From: CAYLYU01 sp964501925
GTDB taxonomy: Bacteria; Pseudomonadota; Zetaproteobacteria; Mariprofundales; Mariprofundaceae
DNA: 64,000 nucleotides
NCBI GenBank assembly: GCA_964501925.1
Contig: CAZCTM010000006.1
Location: 8,714 to 72,713, forward strand
Direction of reading: 5' to 3'
Shown: piece after piece, positions 63,615 through 64,000 of the stretch
Layout: each line of letters starts with the position of its first letter
Position numbering within the stretch: position 1 is the first letter of the stretch
The notes under the pieces: generated by a model
What the model was told of the DNA's origin: nothing
Database searches by the model: none
What the model saw: the letters and a program-made list of their open reading frames with translations, nothing else
Position numbers and translations under genes: made by a program

Positions 63615-64000
63615 ATGATTCCGCTTCATGATGACAATCCGACACGCATCGTGCCTGTCGTTACCATTTGCCTGATTGTGAGTTGCGTGCTGGTATTTCT
63701 TTGGGAGGTCTCGGCAGGTCCCGTGGGGCAGCAGCAGATCGTGTTCAGCCTGGGGCTGATCCCCGCCGTTTTCCTTGGCAATGCCCAGCTCCCTCCGGAA
63801 ATCTCCCTCGTGTCGCCCCTTGCAACCGTTGTTACCTCCATGTTTCTGCATGGTGGCTGGATGCATCTGATTGGTAACATGCTGTATCTGTGGATCTTTG
63901 GCAACAATGTTGAGGATGCCATGGGTCATGTGCGCTTCATTTTCTTTGGGGCTGTAGTAGCTAAGAACTCACGGAGGTTCTATTGTGGCTACTATGTATA
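63615..64000 (+). CDS. Rhomboid-family intramembrane protease, N-terminal part
   Basis: The first 112 or so residues fit a six-helix rhomboid protease: first helix VVTICLIVSCVLVFLWEV, then SMFLHGGWMHLIGNMLYLWIFGNNVEDAMGHVRF, the conserved loop and second helix. The catalytic GxSG serine and His would lie further on. After RFIFF (to about 63948) the frame stays open but reads GAVVAKNSRRFYCGYYV, which does not look like rhomboid sequence; the gene may be interrupted by an insertion, or the protein is atypical. No strong ribosome binding site is seen. Confidence 0.75.
   Translation, partial: MIPLHDDNPTRIVPVVTICLIVSCVLVFLWEVSAGPVGQQQIVFSLGLIPAVFLGNAQLPPEISLVSPLATVVTSMFLHGGWMHLIGNMLYLWIFGNNVEDAMGHVRFIFFGAVVAKNSRRFYCGYYV
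63949..64000 (+). mobile_element. Possible left end of an insertion element, cut by the window edge
   Basis: From about 63949 the rhomboid similarity stops. Within the next 50 bases a new start appears: GGAGG at 63973-63977, seven bases, then GTG 63985 opening a frame GTG-GCT-ACT-ATG-TAT that runs off the edge. A promoter-proximal ribosome binding site and start so close to a break in a conserved gene is what an IS end with its transposase gene would give. The fragment is too short to assign a family or confirm a terminal repeat. Confidence 0.3.

Overview
The window reads as a core-chromosome segment of a proteobacterium of moderate GC content. It has very compact gene packing, with many ATGA/GTGA stop-start overlaps. 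The end of the ribosomal-protein cluster runs rplO-secY-adk-infA-rpmJ-rpsM-rpsK-rpsD-rpoA-rplQ. The adk and infA genes between secY and rpmJ, an S4 protein with a zinc-type Cys4 N-terminus, and a four-Cys L36 differ from the Escherichia coli arrangement. They fit a deep proteobacterial lineage such as Zetaproteobacteria or Acidithiobacillia. This taxonomic guess is inference only. The separate nuoC and nuoD genes and the sucrose synthase/sucrose-phosphate synthase-type genes are compatible with a chemolithoautotroph.

Layout. 1-5456: translation, secretion and transcription core. 5471-8397: c-di-GMP signalling, with a decayed membrane sensor (CHASE-like/PAS/GGDEF/EAL pseudogene) followed by an intact Rossmann-GGDEF cyclase. 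8405-10287: acylphosphatase and nadB on the minus strand. 10543-14733: degP, a glutaredoxin-like gene, a TlpA-like gene and ligA. 14831-19177: pilS-like, pilR-like, pilD, coaE. 19250-21578: an anti-sigma kinase/STAS pair and ubiD. 21620-26136: a sugar operon of NDP-sugar pyrophosphorylase/phosphomutase fusion, HAD sugar phosphatase and GT4 synthase. 26183-26423: a self-contained transcription unit for a 37-residue membrane peptide. 26468-29769 (minus): sucrose synthase and fructokinase. 29912-34460: a methyltransferase, thiS, thiG, hemE and a U32 peptidase. 34491-44196 (minus): aroG, prlC, hemC, a family-5 uracil-DNA glycosylase, pyrK, pyrC, pyrB, pyrR, ruvX and an FNR-type reductase. 44308-48851: prmA, then coaD, rsmD and a pair of M16 peptidases on the minus strand. 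49222-63461: the complete 14-gene nuoA-N operon. 63615 to the end: the start of a rhomboid protease gene whose sequence stops looking like a rhomboid about 50 bases before the edge, where an insertion may begin.

How the genes work together. The nuo operon provides complex I. pyrR/B/C/K serves UMP synthesis. hemC and hemE feed tetrapyrroles, and thiS/thiG make the thiamine thiazole. The sugar genes on both sides of the small peptide gene look like synthesis (synthase plus phosphatase) and cleavage or salvage (sucrose synthase plus fructokinase) of sucrose or a related non-reducing disaccharide, probably a compatible solute or carbon store.

Most unusual items: the 37-residue peptide unit, which has a promoter, an 11-base perfect Shine-Dalgarno and a terminator; a PilR-like regulator whose AAA+ sigma54-activator motifs are degenerate; a sugar-nucleotide enzyme fused to a phosphomutase domain that appears catalytically dead; and the Rossmann-GGDEF fusion. 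I found no CRISPR array, no tRNA or rRNA gene and no defence system.
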